A DNA stretch of 64,000 nucleotides from CAZJFH01 sp964545205 (GCA_964545205.1 CAZJFH010000013.1:1-64000), one strand, 5' to 3'; numbered from the stretch's first letter, positions 8,889-16,640 are shown. Notes: a model not told the origin generated them from the letters alone. Made by a program: numbers and translations.

Positions 8889-10131
8889 CCACCCGGTTGC
8901 GTCCGGTCTGCTTGGCCTCGTAGAGGGCGGCGTCGGCCTGGCTGATTTCGGTGTCCAGGCCCTGCCGCTGGCCGATGCAGACGCCGATGCTCGATGTGAC
9001 GGAGAAGCGCCGGCCTGCGTGCTCGAAGCTCTGCGACTGGACCTCGGTTCGCAGGTGCTCGAAGAAATCGCGGATCACGCGATTGTCGTTTTCGGCCATC
9101 ACCACGCAAAACTCCTCGCCGCCGAACCGGGCGGCCAGCCCGCTTTGGGCGACGGTCTCGCGGATCACCCGCGAGACGCCCTTGATGGCGACGTCGCCGG
9201 CGTCGTGGCCGTAGGTGTCGTTCACCTTCTTGAAGAAGTCGATGTCGACCATGGCCACCACCGGCTGGATGCCGCCGGTGATGGCGCGGTCCCGGAACTT
9301 GCGGCCTTCCTCGTAGAGGTGGCGGCGGTTGTAGAGCCCGGACAGGTAGTCGGTCACCGCCGCGATGCGGATGTCGCGGATCTTCTCGTTCAGCTCGATC
9401 GCCGCGGTGGCCCGGCACCACAGTTCCTCGGGGGCGTAGGGCTTCTCGAAGATGTCGGTGGCGCCGGCCTTTAGGAACTTCGGCAGCACGTCGTACTTGC
9501 CGCCCTCGGTGCAGCACAGCACCGCCAGCTCCTCGGGCGGCGCCAGCTTGCGCAGCGCGCGGACCAGGGTCAGTCCGGACAGGCCCGGCAGCCGCGCCTC
9601 GGTCACCACCAGCGAGAGCGGCTGCAGCTGGGCCAGCTTCAGGGCGGCCTCGCCGCTCTCGGCCTCCAGCACCTGGAACTGGAACCGCCGCAGCAGCGAG
9701 ACCATCAAGCGCCGGGCGGCATCGGACGGGTCGACCACCAGGGCGAGATGCTGGCGGTTGGTGACGAGGCGGCGCGCCGTTCGCAGCAGGTATTCCAGGC
9801 TGGGCGGCCCTTCGCGCGGAATGATGTCGACGACGTGCAGCCCGGTGACGGCGTAGTCGCGCACGTCGTCGCCCGTCGAGACGTACAGGATGGTCGGCAC
9901 CTTGTGCCCGGCCAGCCGGCGGATCAGCGGCTCGGCGGTGCCGCCGTTCGGCATCCGCCACGCCGAGACTGCCAGCGCCAGCCGACGCCAGGTGCGGCCG
10001 ACGAGGCGGTCGGCTTCGGCTTCGTCGCGCGCCCAGTGGACCGTGCAGTCCAGCATGCGGGCAAGACGATCCGCGACGAGTTCGCCGACGACGTCGTCGG
10101 GGTCGATCAGAAGGATTTCGGTGCCGGTCAT
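8872..10131 (-). CDS. PleD-like protein: two degenerate receivers plus GGDEF
   Basis: 419 residues: receiver-like domain 1 (about 4-120), receiver-like domain 2 (about 128-245) and GGDEF (about 255-419, signature RFGGEEF at 336-341). Aligning on the conserved ..xxP turn, the phospho-acceptor Asp is Ala57 in domain 1 (SAWRMPNG) and Glu178 in domain 2 (TEARLPG), the latter mimicking phosphorylation. The cyclase site itself is intact, so the protein may be a constitutively active or partner-regulated diguanylate cyclase. It starts 2 bases after the stop of the upstream receiver-like gene (TGACCATG), indicating translational coupling, and probably shares its sigma-54-type promoter. Confidence 0.88.
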   Translation of the reverse strand: MTGTEILLIDPDDVVGELVADRLARMLDCTVHWARDEAEADRLVGRTWRRLALAVSAWRMPNGGTAEPLIRRLAGHKVPTILYVSTGDDVRDYAVTGLHVVDIIPREGPPSLEYLLRTARRLVTNRQHLALVVDPSDAARRLMVSLLRRFQFQVLEAESGEAALKLAQLQPLSLVVTEARLPGLSGLTLVRALRKLAPPEELAVLCCTEGGKYDVLPKFLKAGATDIFEKPYAPEELWCRATAAIELNEKIRDIRIAAVTDYLSGLYNRRHLYEEGRKFRDRAITGGIQPVVAMVDIDFFKKVNDTYGHDAGDVAIKGVSRVIRETVAQSGLAARFGGEEFCVVMAENDNRVIRDFFEHLRTEVQSQSFEHAGRRFSVTSSIGVCIGQRQGLDTEISQADAALYEAKQTGRNRVVTAAS

Positions 10132-10133
10132 GG

Positions 10134-11015
10134 TCAGCTCGCCTTCGGCAGCGGGTCCACCAGGCGCTCGTTGAACAGGTTGGCGGCGCGCTTGAGTCCG
10201 TGGAGATCGCCCTTGGGCGGATGCGGCATCGCTTCCATCAGCCGCAGGGCCCGGTTGTGCAGATCCTCGGCCTCGCCCAGCAGCCAGTCCCGGGCCGACT
10301 TTCCGATCCGCAGCTTCAGGTCGTGCGACACCGTGACCAGCCGGTTCATGTGCTGGCAGGTCTCCAGGGTGCCGTGATCGCTGCTCGGCGCCGCCAGCCG
10401 ATCCAGCAGCCAAACCATCTGGTAACCGTGGCGGTCGATCTTCTGTTCGTTGATCACCGCCAGGGTCGCCCGCGCCTCGCGCTGATAGTCGGCCGGAGAG
10501 CGATCCTTCAGGATCTGGACCCGCAGCGGATTGGGGGCGTCGATCAGCGGAATCTGGACGCCTTCCGAGCGGGCCGCCTTCCGCCGGTCCGGTCCGACGT
10601 AGTCGGTCGTCACCACCCACGGTTTTCGTCTCTTCAGAATGCCTTCCAGGCGCTCGTGGAACTGGTCTGCGCTGCAGGGGGTCAGCACGATGTCGTCGAC
10701 GCCGCCATTGACCACCGCCCGCACCGATTCCGCATCGGGCGAACGGATCATCGCGACGACGACGGCGAAGGTGGCCGCGTCCTGTTCGGAATGACGGAGG
10801 TGGTGCACCAGCTGATGGACATCCTGGGCCTGGCCGTCGATCTGCAGCATGAGCATGTCCGCCGGCATCCGCGGCAACTCGCCGCGCAGCGCGCGGACGT
10901 CGTCGAAGGTGGCGAGGCTGGGATTGTTGTGCGCCTGGACGAAGGACTCGACGAGATCGAGTTGCTCGCTGTCCGGGACGCATACGAGGAGCCTTACGTC
11001 CTTGAAATCGAGCAT
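10134..11015 (-). CDS. Pseudo-receiver protein with VGPDRR motif
   Basis: 293 residues. The N-terminal half folds like a CheY-type receiver (VRLLVCVPDSEQLDLVESFV ... ADMLMLQIDGQ ... VVAMIRSPDAESV ... VDDIVLTPCS), but the phospho-acceptor position is Gln (LMLQIDG). It is followed by the basic motif DYVGPDRRKAAR, frequent in alphaproteobacterial response-regulator-like proteins, and a helical C-terminal domain rich in His/Leu (LHNRALRLMEAMPH). It is the first gene of a two-gene unit with the PleD-like cyclase and likely feeds a signal to it by protein contact rather than phosphotransfer. Confidence 0.75.
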   Translation of the reverse strand: MLDFKDVRLLVCVPDSEQLDLVESFVQAHNNPSLATFDDVRALRGELPRMPADMLMLQIDGQAQDVHQLVHHLRHSEQDAATFAVVVAMIRSPDAESVRAVVNGGVDDIVLTPCSADQFHERLEGILKRRKPWVVTTDYVGPDRRKAARSEGVQIPLIDAPNPLRVQILKDRSPADYQREARATLAVINEQKIDRHGYQMVWLLDRLAAPSSDHGTLETCQHMNRLVTVSHDLKLRIGKSARDWLLGEAEDLHNRALRLMEAMPHPPKGDLHGLKRAANLFNERLVDPLPKAS

Positions 11016-11051
11016 CCGCTCCTCCGATCGTTGGTTCTCCTGACGCCATTA

Positions 11052-11067
11052 TGCAACCGGCGTGCCG
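11052..11067 (-). promoter_or_regulatory. Sigma-54 promoter for the pseudo-receiver/PleD-like unit
   Basis: Reverse strand CGGCACGCCGGTTGCA: GG and GC separated by exactly 10 bases, with the full -24 GGCACG and -12 TTGCA boxes. It is about 38 bases from the start codon at 11015 and back-to-back with the next site. Confidence 0.8.
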
Positions 11068-11161
11068 CCGGAATCCCGGGGATGGCGCCGTCGTATTGTC
11101 GAATCGGAGAAGAGTCCTGCGGGAATGGCGCCGCCGACCGGGAATGCCTGGGCTGTCGGAC

Positions 11162-11177
11162 TGGCACGGCCGTTGCT
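11162..11177 (+). promoter_or_regulatory. Sigma-54 promoter for the 11216 gene
   Basis: TGGCACGGCCGTTGCT is a near-perfect match to the RpoN consensus (GG-N10-GC, TTGCT at -12). The start codon lies about 40 bases downstream. Upstream, the stretch 11064-11150 contains several GGGAAT/AATCCCGG fragments that may be degenerate activator sites. Confidence 0.88.
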
Positions 11178-11215
11178 GCGGTCAGCCCATCGGAAATGCC
11201 GAGCGGGAGGGACCC

Positions 11216-12013
11216 ATGACCGTCATGCCGGACATCAAGGCGAACGAGCTTGGTGGATGCGGTGATTCCGGGAAGAACTGCCAGCAGACCGGCGAGATGA
11301 TCATGACGATGCTGATGCAGCTGGCCCGCGAAAGCGCCAGCGACGGCAGCATCCGGATCGCCGAGCTGTCGCGGATCACCGGGGTGATCAAGGGCATGGC
11401 CCCGATCTACGAAATGGCGCGTCGGCGCTGCCAGGCCGAACAGATGTGCCAGAGCATCGCCTTCCGGCGCTCGCAGATCCTGGGCCGCATCATCGCCCAT
11501 CCGCTTGAGCCGCTGCTGTTCGCCTGCCCGCCGGTCCTGTCGCGGGCGATGCTGACGCCGCTGTTCGACACGGTCCGCCTCATCATCGGCGACACGACCT
11601 ACGCGCTGCTGGAGGAGCGGGCGCGGGAGATCTATTTCGGCATGCTGAAGACCTACGACTACTTCGAGTGGCAGCCCTTCTACGACGATCCCGAGGTGGT
11701 TCGGCTGTTCAACGAGGTGATCGCCAAGCTGGCGCATGCGTTCTGCACCTACGACGACACCAAGCGCTGGTTCATCGGCCATATGGATGCCCTGCTCGAC
11801 GGGCGCGACGGCCTGAACTTCGGGCAGGCCGAATTCTTCACGGTGTTCACCGCGCTGCTGCGGCCGCTGCAGCTGAGCGCCGAGGCCAGCCCGTATCGCG
11901 CGCGGCTCGAGCAGGACATGCACGGCGAGAGCGGGACCATCCAGTCCTTCCTCGACGTCTTTCTTTCCGACAAGAAACGGTTCAAAAAGGTGGAAGCGGT
12001 GTTGAGAAACTGA
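11216..12013 (+). CDS. Uncharacterised cytosolic protein, family 1 copy A
   Basis: 265 residues, no signal peptide or TM helix, mostly helical. Not a family I recognise. It is homologous to the protein at 23722-24543: shared blocks include SIRIAELSR / AIRIGDVER, ILGRIIAHPLEPLL / IFMRALVRPLEPLM, and LSRAMLTPLFDTVRLIIGD...AREIY / LSRRCILGFGYATTRILGP...AREIA. Both copies lie directly behind strong sigma-54 promoters, and this one precedes a hemerythrin 41 bases downstream. ATG chosen on GCGGGAGGGACCC; in-frame codons reach further upstream but run through the promoter. Confidence 0.75.
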   Translation: MTVMPDIKANELGGCGDSGKNCQQTGEMIMTMLMQLARESASDGSIRIAELSRITGVIKGMAPIYEMARRRCQAEQMCQSIAFRRSQILGRIIAHPLEPLLFACPPVLSRAMLTPLFDTVRLIIGDTTYALLEERAREIYFGMLKTYDYFEWQPFYDDPEVVRLFNEVIAKLAHAFCTYDDTKRWFIGHMDALLDGRDGLNFGQAEFFTVFTALLRPLQLSAEASPYRARLEQDMHGESGTIQSFLDVFLSDKKRFKKVEAVLRN

Positions 12014-12054
12014 TCCGGGCAAAACCGCAGCCTCGACGGACGGACGGAGGCCGC

Positions 12055-12507
12055 ATGCTGATCTGGAACGAGAAATATCGAATCGGCGTTCCCGAACTCG
12101 ACAGCCAGCACATGATCATTTTCGGCATCCTGGCGCAGATGCATGGCGCGCTGGATGCCGGCACCGCCGAGGAGCTCGCGGACGATCTTCTGCGCGGGCT
12201 CAGGGACTTCGCCGCGTTCCACCTCCGACACGAGGAGGTCTACATGGAGCGCATCGGCTTTCCCGGCCTGCAGGACCACGTCCGGCGCCACGAGGAGCTG
12301 ATGGAGCTGATGGAACGCCTGCTCGAAGACGACTCGCGGTCGGGCGCCGAAAAGGTGATGGCCGGTGAAGAGCTGGTGACCCGATGGTTCATCGACCACA
12401 TTTTCGAGGACGACAGCGCCATCGCGCGGTTCGCCGGCAGGATTCCGGGAGCCCACGACGGCTTTCCGGGCGGGCCGGACGACACGGCGCCTCCTGCAAA
12501 GGTATGA
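12055..12507 (+). CDS. Bacteriohemerythrin
   Basis: 150 residues. Starts MLIWNEKYRIGVPELDSQH and carries the hemerythrin pattern: H (DSQH), HxxxE (FHLRHEEVYME), H in VRRHEEL and the final HxxxxD (IDHIFEDD), giving ligands for a di-iron O2-binding site in a four-helix bundle. The last 25 residues extend beyond the usual domain and look disordered. It follows the family-1 protein by 41 bases and would be co-transcribed from the sigma-54 promoter at 11162. Likely O2 carrier or sensor; first of four hemerythrins in the window. Confidence 0.9.
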   Translation: MLIWNEKYRIGVPELDSQHMIIFGILAQMHGALDAGTAEELADDLLRGLRDFAAFHLRHEEVYMERIGFPGLQDHVRRHEELMELMERLLEDDSRSGAEKVMAGEELVTRWFIDHIFEDDSAIARFAGRIPGAHDGFPGGPDDTAPPAKV

Positions 12508-12592
12508 CCAGTCGGCGCCGAGGCCCGGCCGAGCGGCCGATACTCCCGCACCACCCCCTTTGATAGGATTAGATGTCTACCGGGGGATGGGA

Positions 12593-12793
12593 ATGGTCTA
12601 CGCGATCGCGGGCGGGTGCATGCTGATGGTGTCGGCAGTGGTCTGGGCGGTGTGGTCGGCGGCGGTCAGCTGGCCGATGGTGGTGATCACCGCCGGCTCG
12701 GTGCTGTTCGTGGCGCTGGTGTGGTCGGATTGCCGGCTGGGGTTGCGGCCACTGCTGTCCAGTCGGCCGCGGGCCGGCGGTCGCGAGAGGTGA
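12593..12793 (+). CDS. Small two-helix membrane protein
   Basis: 66 residues from the ATG at 12593, preceded by CGGGGGA five bases away. MVYAIAGGCMLMVSAVVWAVWSA and WPMVVITAGSVLFVALVWS are two TM helices, followed by a short basic tail (RPLLSSRPRAGGRER). An in-frame ATG six bases earlier is also possible. No family recognised. It lies between two hemerythrin genes; the downstream one has its own sigma-54 promoter overlapping the region just after this stop. Confidence 0.5.
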   Translation: MVYAIAGGCMLMVSAVVWAVWSAAVSWPMVVITAGSVLFVALVWSDCRLGLRPLLSSRPRAGGRER

Positions 12794-12815
12794 GCCGCCC
12801 GAGCCCCGGTTCCGT

Positions 12816-12831
12816 TGGTCCGGCGCTTGCT
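12816..12831 (+). promoter_or_regulatory. Sigma-54 promoter for the 12864 hemerythrin
   Basis: TGGTCCGGCGCTTGCT has GG-N10-GC spacing and a perfect TTGCT -12 box; the -24 box is TGGTCC instead of TGGCAC. About 33 bases separate it from the start codon. Confidence 0.75.
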
Positions 12832-12863
12832 TGTGGAGGTGCGGCCAACCAGGGGAGACGGCG

Positions 12864-13253
12864 ATGCTGGCGTGGAGCGACGACTACAAGATCGGCCTGA
12901 AGGAGCTGGACGCCCAGCACCTCATATTGTTCAGCATCATCAACCAGATCGACATCAACATCGACTCGGGGCGCCCGGCCGACCTGATCGAGGACGTGCT
13001 CGGGGCGCTGCGGTCCTACGTCGAGTACCACTTCGCCTTCGAAGAGGGCTTCATGCGCCAGCACGGCTATCCCGACCTCGAGCACCATCGGGATGCCCAC
13101 GGCAGCCTGTCCGCCGAACTCGCCGGGCTGCCCGCCCAGTCCGACGACCGCCTGGCGCAGGCCGTCAGGATTCGCAAGTTCGCCATCGACTGGCTGGTCG
13201 ACCACATTCTCCAGGAAGACGCCGCCTTCGCCGAGTACATGCGGGAAAAGTGA
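12864..13253 (+). CDS. Bacteriohemerythrin
   Basis: 129 residues, the standard single-domain length. MLAWSDDYKIGLKELDAQH, YVEYHFAFEEGFM, HHRDAHGSLS and DWLVDHILQED supply the expected His/Glu/Asp di-iron ligands. ATG chosen on AGGGGAGACGGCG. It is a monocistronic gene driven by its own sigma-54 promoter and converges with the EAL-like gene 21 bases after its stop. Function: reversible O2 binding, delivering or sensing oxygen in low-oxygen conditions (family knowledge). Confidence 0.92.
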   Translation: MLAWSDDYKIGLKELDAQHLILFSIINQIDINIDSGRPADLIEDVLGALRSYVEYHFAFEEGFMRQHGYPDLEHHRDAHGSLSAELAGLPAQSDDRLAQAVRIRKFAIDWLVDHILQEDAAFAEYMREK

Positions 13254-13274
13254 TGGCCGTTTCCCGGATTCGGG

Positions 13275-14456
13275 TCAGATCGGGAAGGCGTTCTTGAAGT
13301 ATTTGTCGGCCAGCCGGCCCTGGACGAAGCGGATGCCGATGGCCTTGGCGAACGCGAACGCGGCCTCGGAATCGCACATGTGCAGGATCACCTTGCCGGG
13401 GTCGATGTCGCACAGGGTGCGCACGGCGCGCTCGACGCTCTGGCGGTTGGAGAACGCGCTGGCCGACCACTTCATCTTCGCGAAGTCGAAATTCAGGTTG
13501 GCCAGCTTGAGGTTGCAGACGTCGGCGAGATCCAGGCCGTCGATGCAGACCTTGAAGCCCTTCTGCCGCGCCAGCGCGTAGACTTCGGCGAACAGGCCCC
13601 AGTCGTTGAGCATCGACAGCTTGTTGATCTCGAGAATCACCCGGCCGCCCTGGGCGGCGGAGATGCCCTCGGCGAACAGCGCGAACTCCTTGCTGAACAC
13701 CGATTTCAGGTTGAGGTTCAGGCTGAACGCCTTGTGCCGGTACGACGCCATTTCGAGATGCATGTGGCGCAGCACCGCGCGGTCGAACTCCTCGGTCAGG
13801 CGGTTGAACAGCCAGGAATCGCCCATGATCGAGTATTGCGGGCACAGCGTGTCCTCGAAATTGCGCATGCCGACGTAGAACTCGATGAACTCGATCGACG
13901 TCTTGGGGTGGGTGATGTTGTAGATCGGCTGGTTGAAGACGAACGCCGACATGTTCGAGTGCCGGACGATGTCGACGATTTGCGAGAAATTCTCGATCGA
14001 GATCAGTTCCTTGGGTGCTTCGGATTTCACCGCGGTGGTGGCGAAGTCGATCATCGACACGGCGAAGGCGCGGAACTTGCCCAGTTCCATGCCGGCGTCG
14101 ATCACCGTGTAGAAGTAGACGTCGCCGTAGTAGTTTCGCTCGGTGAATTCGTCGTCGCCGCAGAAGTAGTTCTCGATCTTTCGACAGATGCTGATGATGT
14201 TCGCCAGCTTGATGCCCTGCATCCAGCAGACGATGTCGCGGTTGGGCGCGATGGTGACGTCGCCGCTGCCCAGCCGCTCGATCGAATCGCGGATGAAGTC
14301 GACCGCCTTGCGGATCTTGCGGGCCTCGGCGCGCGCCGGAGCCAGCTTGGCGACGTGGAAGTGGACGATGCGCTTGCCCGCGGGTTCGACCTCGACCACG
14401 TGCAGCAAGTCGCGGATAGAGCGCGTGTGGCGTTCCTGGTCCCGTGCGATCAGCAT
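13275..14456 (-). CDS. Degenerate EAL-domain protein
   Basis: 393 residues. The C-terminal about 240 residues follow the EAL fold (ILEINK for LEITE, CIDGLDLADVC in place of DDFGTG, FAKAIGIRFVQGRLADKYF resembling the final QGYLF strand), but the catalytic EAL motif and the DDFGTG metal-binding loop are not preserved, so c-di-GMP hydrolysis is unlikely. The N-terminal part (HFHVAKLAPARAEARKIRKAVDFIRDSIERLGSGDVTIAPNRDIVCWM) is not recognised. ATG at 14456 follows GGAAGGGCAGC. It probably acts as a c-di-GMP receptor or protein adaptor; its promoter is a sigma-54 type site at 14504. Confidence 0.75.
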   Translation of the reverse strand: MLIARDQERHTRSIRDLLHVVEVEPAGKRIVHFHVAKLAPARAEARKIRKAVDFIRDSIERLGSGDVTIAPNRDIVCWMQGIKLANIISICRKIENYFCGDDEFTERNYYGDVYFYTVIDAGMELGKFRAFAVSMIDFATTAVKSEAPKELISIENFSQIVDIVRHSNMSAFVFNQPIYNITHPKTSIEFIEFYVGMRNFEDTLCPQYSIMGDSWLFNRLTEEFDRAVLRHMHLEMASYRHKAFSLNLNLKSVFSKEFALFAEGISAAQGGRVILEINKLSMLNDWGLFAEVYALARQKGFKVCIDGLDLADVCNLKLANLNFDFAKMKWSASAFSNRQSVERAVRTLCDIDPGKVILHMCDSEAAFAFAKAIGIRFVQGRLADKYFKNAFPI

Positions 14457-14503
14457 GCTGCCCTTCCGGCGTTGGGTTTTCGTCCGATCTTCTCCGCGGA
14501 CGC

Positions 14504-14519
14504 TGCAAGCCACGGGCCA
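14504..14519 (-). promoter_or_regulatory. Sigma-54 promoter for the EAL-like gene
   Basis: Reverse strand TGGCCCGTGGCTTGCA: GG-N10-GC, -12 TTGCA. About 49 bases before the start codon and divergent from the 14639 site, with a perfect palindrome between them. Confidence 0.82.
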
Positions 14520-14560
14520 GCCGTCCGGCGTGTTTATCGAATGCGTAGCACGCCCGATTC

Positions 14561-14574
14561 CGGGAAATTTCCCG
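14561..14574. promoter_or_regulatory. Palindrome CGGGAAATTTCCCG, candidate activator site
   Basis: A perfect 14-base palindrome made of two TTTCCCG half-sites, centred about 63 bases from the -12 GC of the left-facing promoter and 85 bases from that of the right-facing one. This is where an NtrC-type activator would bind to serve both. A near-identical element, CGGGAAAGTTTCCCG, precedes the regulator operon at 57647. Confidence 0.6.
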
Positions 14575-14638
14575 TGCCGATTCCGAACCGCGGCAAGCGC
14601 CGCACCGCCGCCCGGGCCGCAGGACGTGGCGCATGCGG

Positions 14639-14654
14639 CGGCACGGCTGTTGCA
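14639..14654 (+). promoter_or_regulatory. Sigma-54 promoter for the 14690 hemerythrin
   Basis: CGGCACGGCTGTTGCA: complete -24 GGCACG and -12 TTGCA with 10 bases between GG and GC. Start codon 36 bases downstream. Confidence 0.88.
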
Positions 14655-14689
14655 ATCGTCGCCGCGGGATCAATGCTGGGGGGCGGGCG

Positions 14690-15082
14690 ATGACTGTGTG
14701 GACGAGCGTTCTGTCTTGCGGCCACCCGATGCTCGACGACGACCATCGCGAGATCATCGGCATCATCGGCGGGCTGGACGCCCGGACCCTGCGCGAGCGT
14801 CCGGAAAGCTTCCGCGCGCTGCAGGCCCGGCTCGAGGACCATTTCCGCCGCGAGGAGACCGAGATGGCGCGCCTGGGCTATCCGCGAATGCGCGAGCACC
14901 AGGCCGAGCACCGGCAACTGCTCGAACAGCTCCGCTATTTCGACACCGCGGTCGGGCTCGACCGCTTTCGGCGCCATCAGGAACTGCTCACCTTCGCTTC
15001 GATGTGGGTGGTCGGCCACGTGCTCAGCGCCGACCGGCTGCTCGGCCGCTTCATGCTGCAGCAAGAGGCGGTCGCCGCCTGA
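14690..15082 (+). CDS. Bacteriohemerythrin-like protein
   Basis: 130 residues. GHPMLDDDHREIIGII, LEDHFRREETEM, REHQAEHRQLLEQL and a more divergent last helix (ASMWVVGHVLSADRL) where the usual HxxxxD is GHVLSAD. The di-iron site is therefore mostly conserved but the final carboxylate ligand is displaced by one residue, which may alter O2 affinity. It is a single gene behind a strong sigma-54 promoter; the ATG follows GGGGGGCGGGCG. Confidence 0.85.
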   Translation: MTVWTSVLSCGHPMLDDDHREIIGIIGGLDARTLRERPESFRALQARLEDHFRREETEMARLGYPRMREHQAEHRQLLEQLRYFDTAVGLDRFRRHQELLTFASMWVVGHVLSADRLLGRFMLQQEAVAA

Positions 15083-15112
15083 TCGAGGCCGGCGCCGCTC
15101 GAATGCGGCCCG

Positions 15113-15967
15113 TCAGGGGAACGCGAAGACCAGCGGGCCGCTGACGCTCTTGTTTTCCGACTGGCTGCGGTTGAACACCGCGATCTGGCCGGTGACGGCG
15201 CCGGCGCCCAGGCGCACGTCGTCGCCATGGCCGGTGTCGCGCTTGCGCGCCAGTTCCAGGTGCCAGAAGCCGTCGCGCCACACGCCCTTGGCGCCGACGT
15301 CGCCGAGGCTGCCGGTCGCCGGCCCCACGACCTGGACGCTGGGAACCGTCTCGGTCGTCAGTTCCTTGCCGGCGCGCACGGTGCGCCAGCCGCTCTTGCC
15401 CTCGTCCTTGGACTTGCTGATGTAGACGGTGGCGCCGCCGGGCAGCTTGTACTCGGCCGCCGATTCGGTCAGATCGGTGGTGATGCGGTGCGCCATGTCC
15501 TCGGCCTGGCCGTACAGATCGCTTCGGCCCGCCGACCACAGCCAGACGTCGACGCCGTAGGCCTTGTCGGTGATCATGCAGGTGTCGAACTGGCCGTCCA
15601 TGTGGAAGCGGGCCGCGAACATGTCGTCGCGCTCGTCGCTGCGCTTGTAGGCGGCGCCGTTCCACCGCCACGGCCGATGCTCGACGTCCGGCGTCTCGTC
15701 CGGCCAGCGGGCGGCAAGGTAGAAGGTGCCGCCATGGACCCCGGCGGCGATCTCGACCTCGATCGCGCCGACCGCCTTGAACTCGACCTTGTCGTCCGCC
15801 GGCTCGATGTGGATCTTGCGCCAGGCGTCCTGCGGCCAGTCGGCGACGTCGCCGTCGACCGCCGGTGCCGCGGCGAGCGCGGCGACCGGAACGGTCGTCG
15901 CCTCGCCGGCGAGCGCGGGCGCGGAAAGGGCGGCCAGCGCCGCCGCCAGTGGAATCGCCGGTTTCAT
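15113..15967 (-). CDS. Periplasmic ethylbenzene-dehydrogenase-type heme-b domain protein
   Basis: 284 residues with a signal peptide (MKPAIPLAAALAALSAPALA). The body (VDGDVADWPQDAWRKIHIEP ... IEVEIAAGVHGGTFYLAARWPDETPDVEH ... DDMFAARFHMDG ... VYISKSKDEGKSGWRTVRAGK ... DGFWHLELARKRDTGHGDDV) is the beta-sandwich heme-binding domain of the gamma subunits of ethylbenzene and dimethyl sulfide dehydrogenases, which carry heme b ligated by Met and Lys. The catalytic molybdenum subunit is not nearby. It follows a cupredoxin gene by 14 bases, so the two probably exchange electrons in the periplasm. The start follows GGGAGGGGCGGCC. Confidence 0.8.
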   Translation of the reverse strand: MKPAIPLAAALAALSAPALAGEATTVPVAALAAAPAVDGDVADWPQDAWRKIHIEPADDKVEFKAVGAIEVEIAAGVHGGTFYLAARWPDETPDVEHRPWRWNGAAYKRSDERDDMFAARFHMDGQFDTCMITDKAYGVDVWLWSAGRSDLYGQAEDMAHRITTDLTESAAEYKLPGGATVYISKSKDEGKSGWRTVRAGKELTTETVPSVQVVGPATGSLGDVGAKGVWRDGFWHLELARKRDTGHGDDVRLGAGAVTGQIAVFNRSQSENKSVSGPLVFAFP

Positions 15968-15981
15968 GGCCGCCCCTCCCG

Positions 15982-16425
15982 TCACTGCACCACGATGACG
16001 CCTTCCATGCCCTTCTCCTGGTGATCGTCGATCGTGCAGATCACCTCGTAGCTGCCGGCCTTGACCGGGACGAACCACAGCTCGGCGGTGCCGCCGACCG
16101 CGACCTCGATGGCGGTGAAGTAGGGCGCCTTGAACTCGGCGTCCTTGCTCTGGGCCTTGCGGGTGGCGATCGACTTGTAGAACTCGGCCGCCGTGAAATA
16201 GTGCTTCTTCTCGCCCGAGTTCTTGAGCACCAGACGATAGGGCTGGTTGGCCTTCAGCGTGATGGTCTCCGGCGCGTAGCTGTGCTCGTCGATCGCGATC
16301 TCGACCGTCTCGATCGCCTTCCAGTCGGCGGCCTTCACGATGTCGGCGGCGTTGGTGACGTAGTCGGCGGCGAAGGCCGGGGCGGCGAGCAGCAACCCGG
16401 CGATGACGGCGGCAACGGTTTTCAT
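15982..16425 (-). CDS. Periplasmic cupredoxin-like protein
   Basis: 147 residues with a signal peptide (MKTVAAVIAGLLLAAPAFAA). The cupredoxin fold is shown by YRLVLKNSGEKKHYF and SYEVICTIDDHQEKGMEGVIVVQ, giving His (KKHYF), Cys (ICTID), His (DDH) and Met (KGM) as a type I copper ligand set. About 25 residues are inserted after the first His strand (FYKSIATRKAQSKDAEFKAPYF). First gene of a two-gene sigma-54 unit with the heme-b domain protein; a probable copper electron carrier of that pair. The ATG follows GGAGGGAGAGATCGC. Confidence 0.85.
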   Translation of the reverse strand: MKTVAAVIAGLLLAAPAFAADYVTNAADIVKAADWKAIETVEIAIDEHSYAPETITLKANQPYRLVLKNSGEKKHYFTAAEFYKSIATRKAQSKDAEFKAPYFTAIEVAVGGTAELWFVPVKAGSYEVICTIDDHQEKGMEGVIVVQ

Positions 16426-16475
16426 GCGATCTCTCCCTCCAAGTTGACGGCGTCGCGCGCCGTGCGCCGCGATCA

Positions 16476-16491
16476 CGCAAGAAGCCTGCCA
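16476..16491 (-). promoter_or_regulatory. Sigma-54 promoter for the cupredoxin/heme-b unit
   Basis: Reverse strand TGGCAGGCTTCTTGCG: GG-N10-GC with TTGC at -12. About 52 bases from the ATG at 16425, divergent from the promoter at 16625. Confidence 0.8.
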
Positions 16492-16534
16492 GTGCCGCGG
16501 CCCGGCGATGCCGGGGCCGGCGCCGTCGCGGGGC

Positions 16535-16588
16535 TTCCCGGTTCCGAGAACGGCGGCGGGCGATACCGCCGTTTCCCACCTCTTGGAA
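16535..16588. promoter_or_regulatory. Two TTCCCG-type imperfect palindromes
   Basis: TTCCCGGTTCCGAGAA (16535-16550) and TTCCCACCTCTTGGAA (16573-16588) both fit the pattern TTCCC-N6-(G)GGAA with mismatches. They lie in the middle of the gap between divergent sigma-54 promoters, the usual position of activator enhancer sites. Confidence 0.45.
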
Positions 16589-16624
16589 TTCCTGTTACGC
16601 CGATGTTTCAAGGGATGCCGTTTG

Positions 16625-16640
16625 CGGCAGGATTCTTGCT
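16625..16640 (+). promoter_or_regulatory. Sigma-54 promoter for the heme-cyclase operon
   Basis: CGGCAGGATTCTTGCT: GG-N10-GC, -12 TTGCT. It is 32 bases from the ATG at 16672 and would drive the three-gene c-di-GMP operon to 23366. Confidence 0.82.

Noticed and set aside
13258..13287. TTTCCCGGATTCGGG between the 12864 hemerythrin and the EAL-like gene, similar to the activator-site motif.
   Set aside because: It is between convergent 3' ends with no promoter nearby, and part of it is coding.
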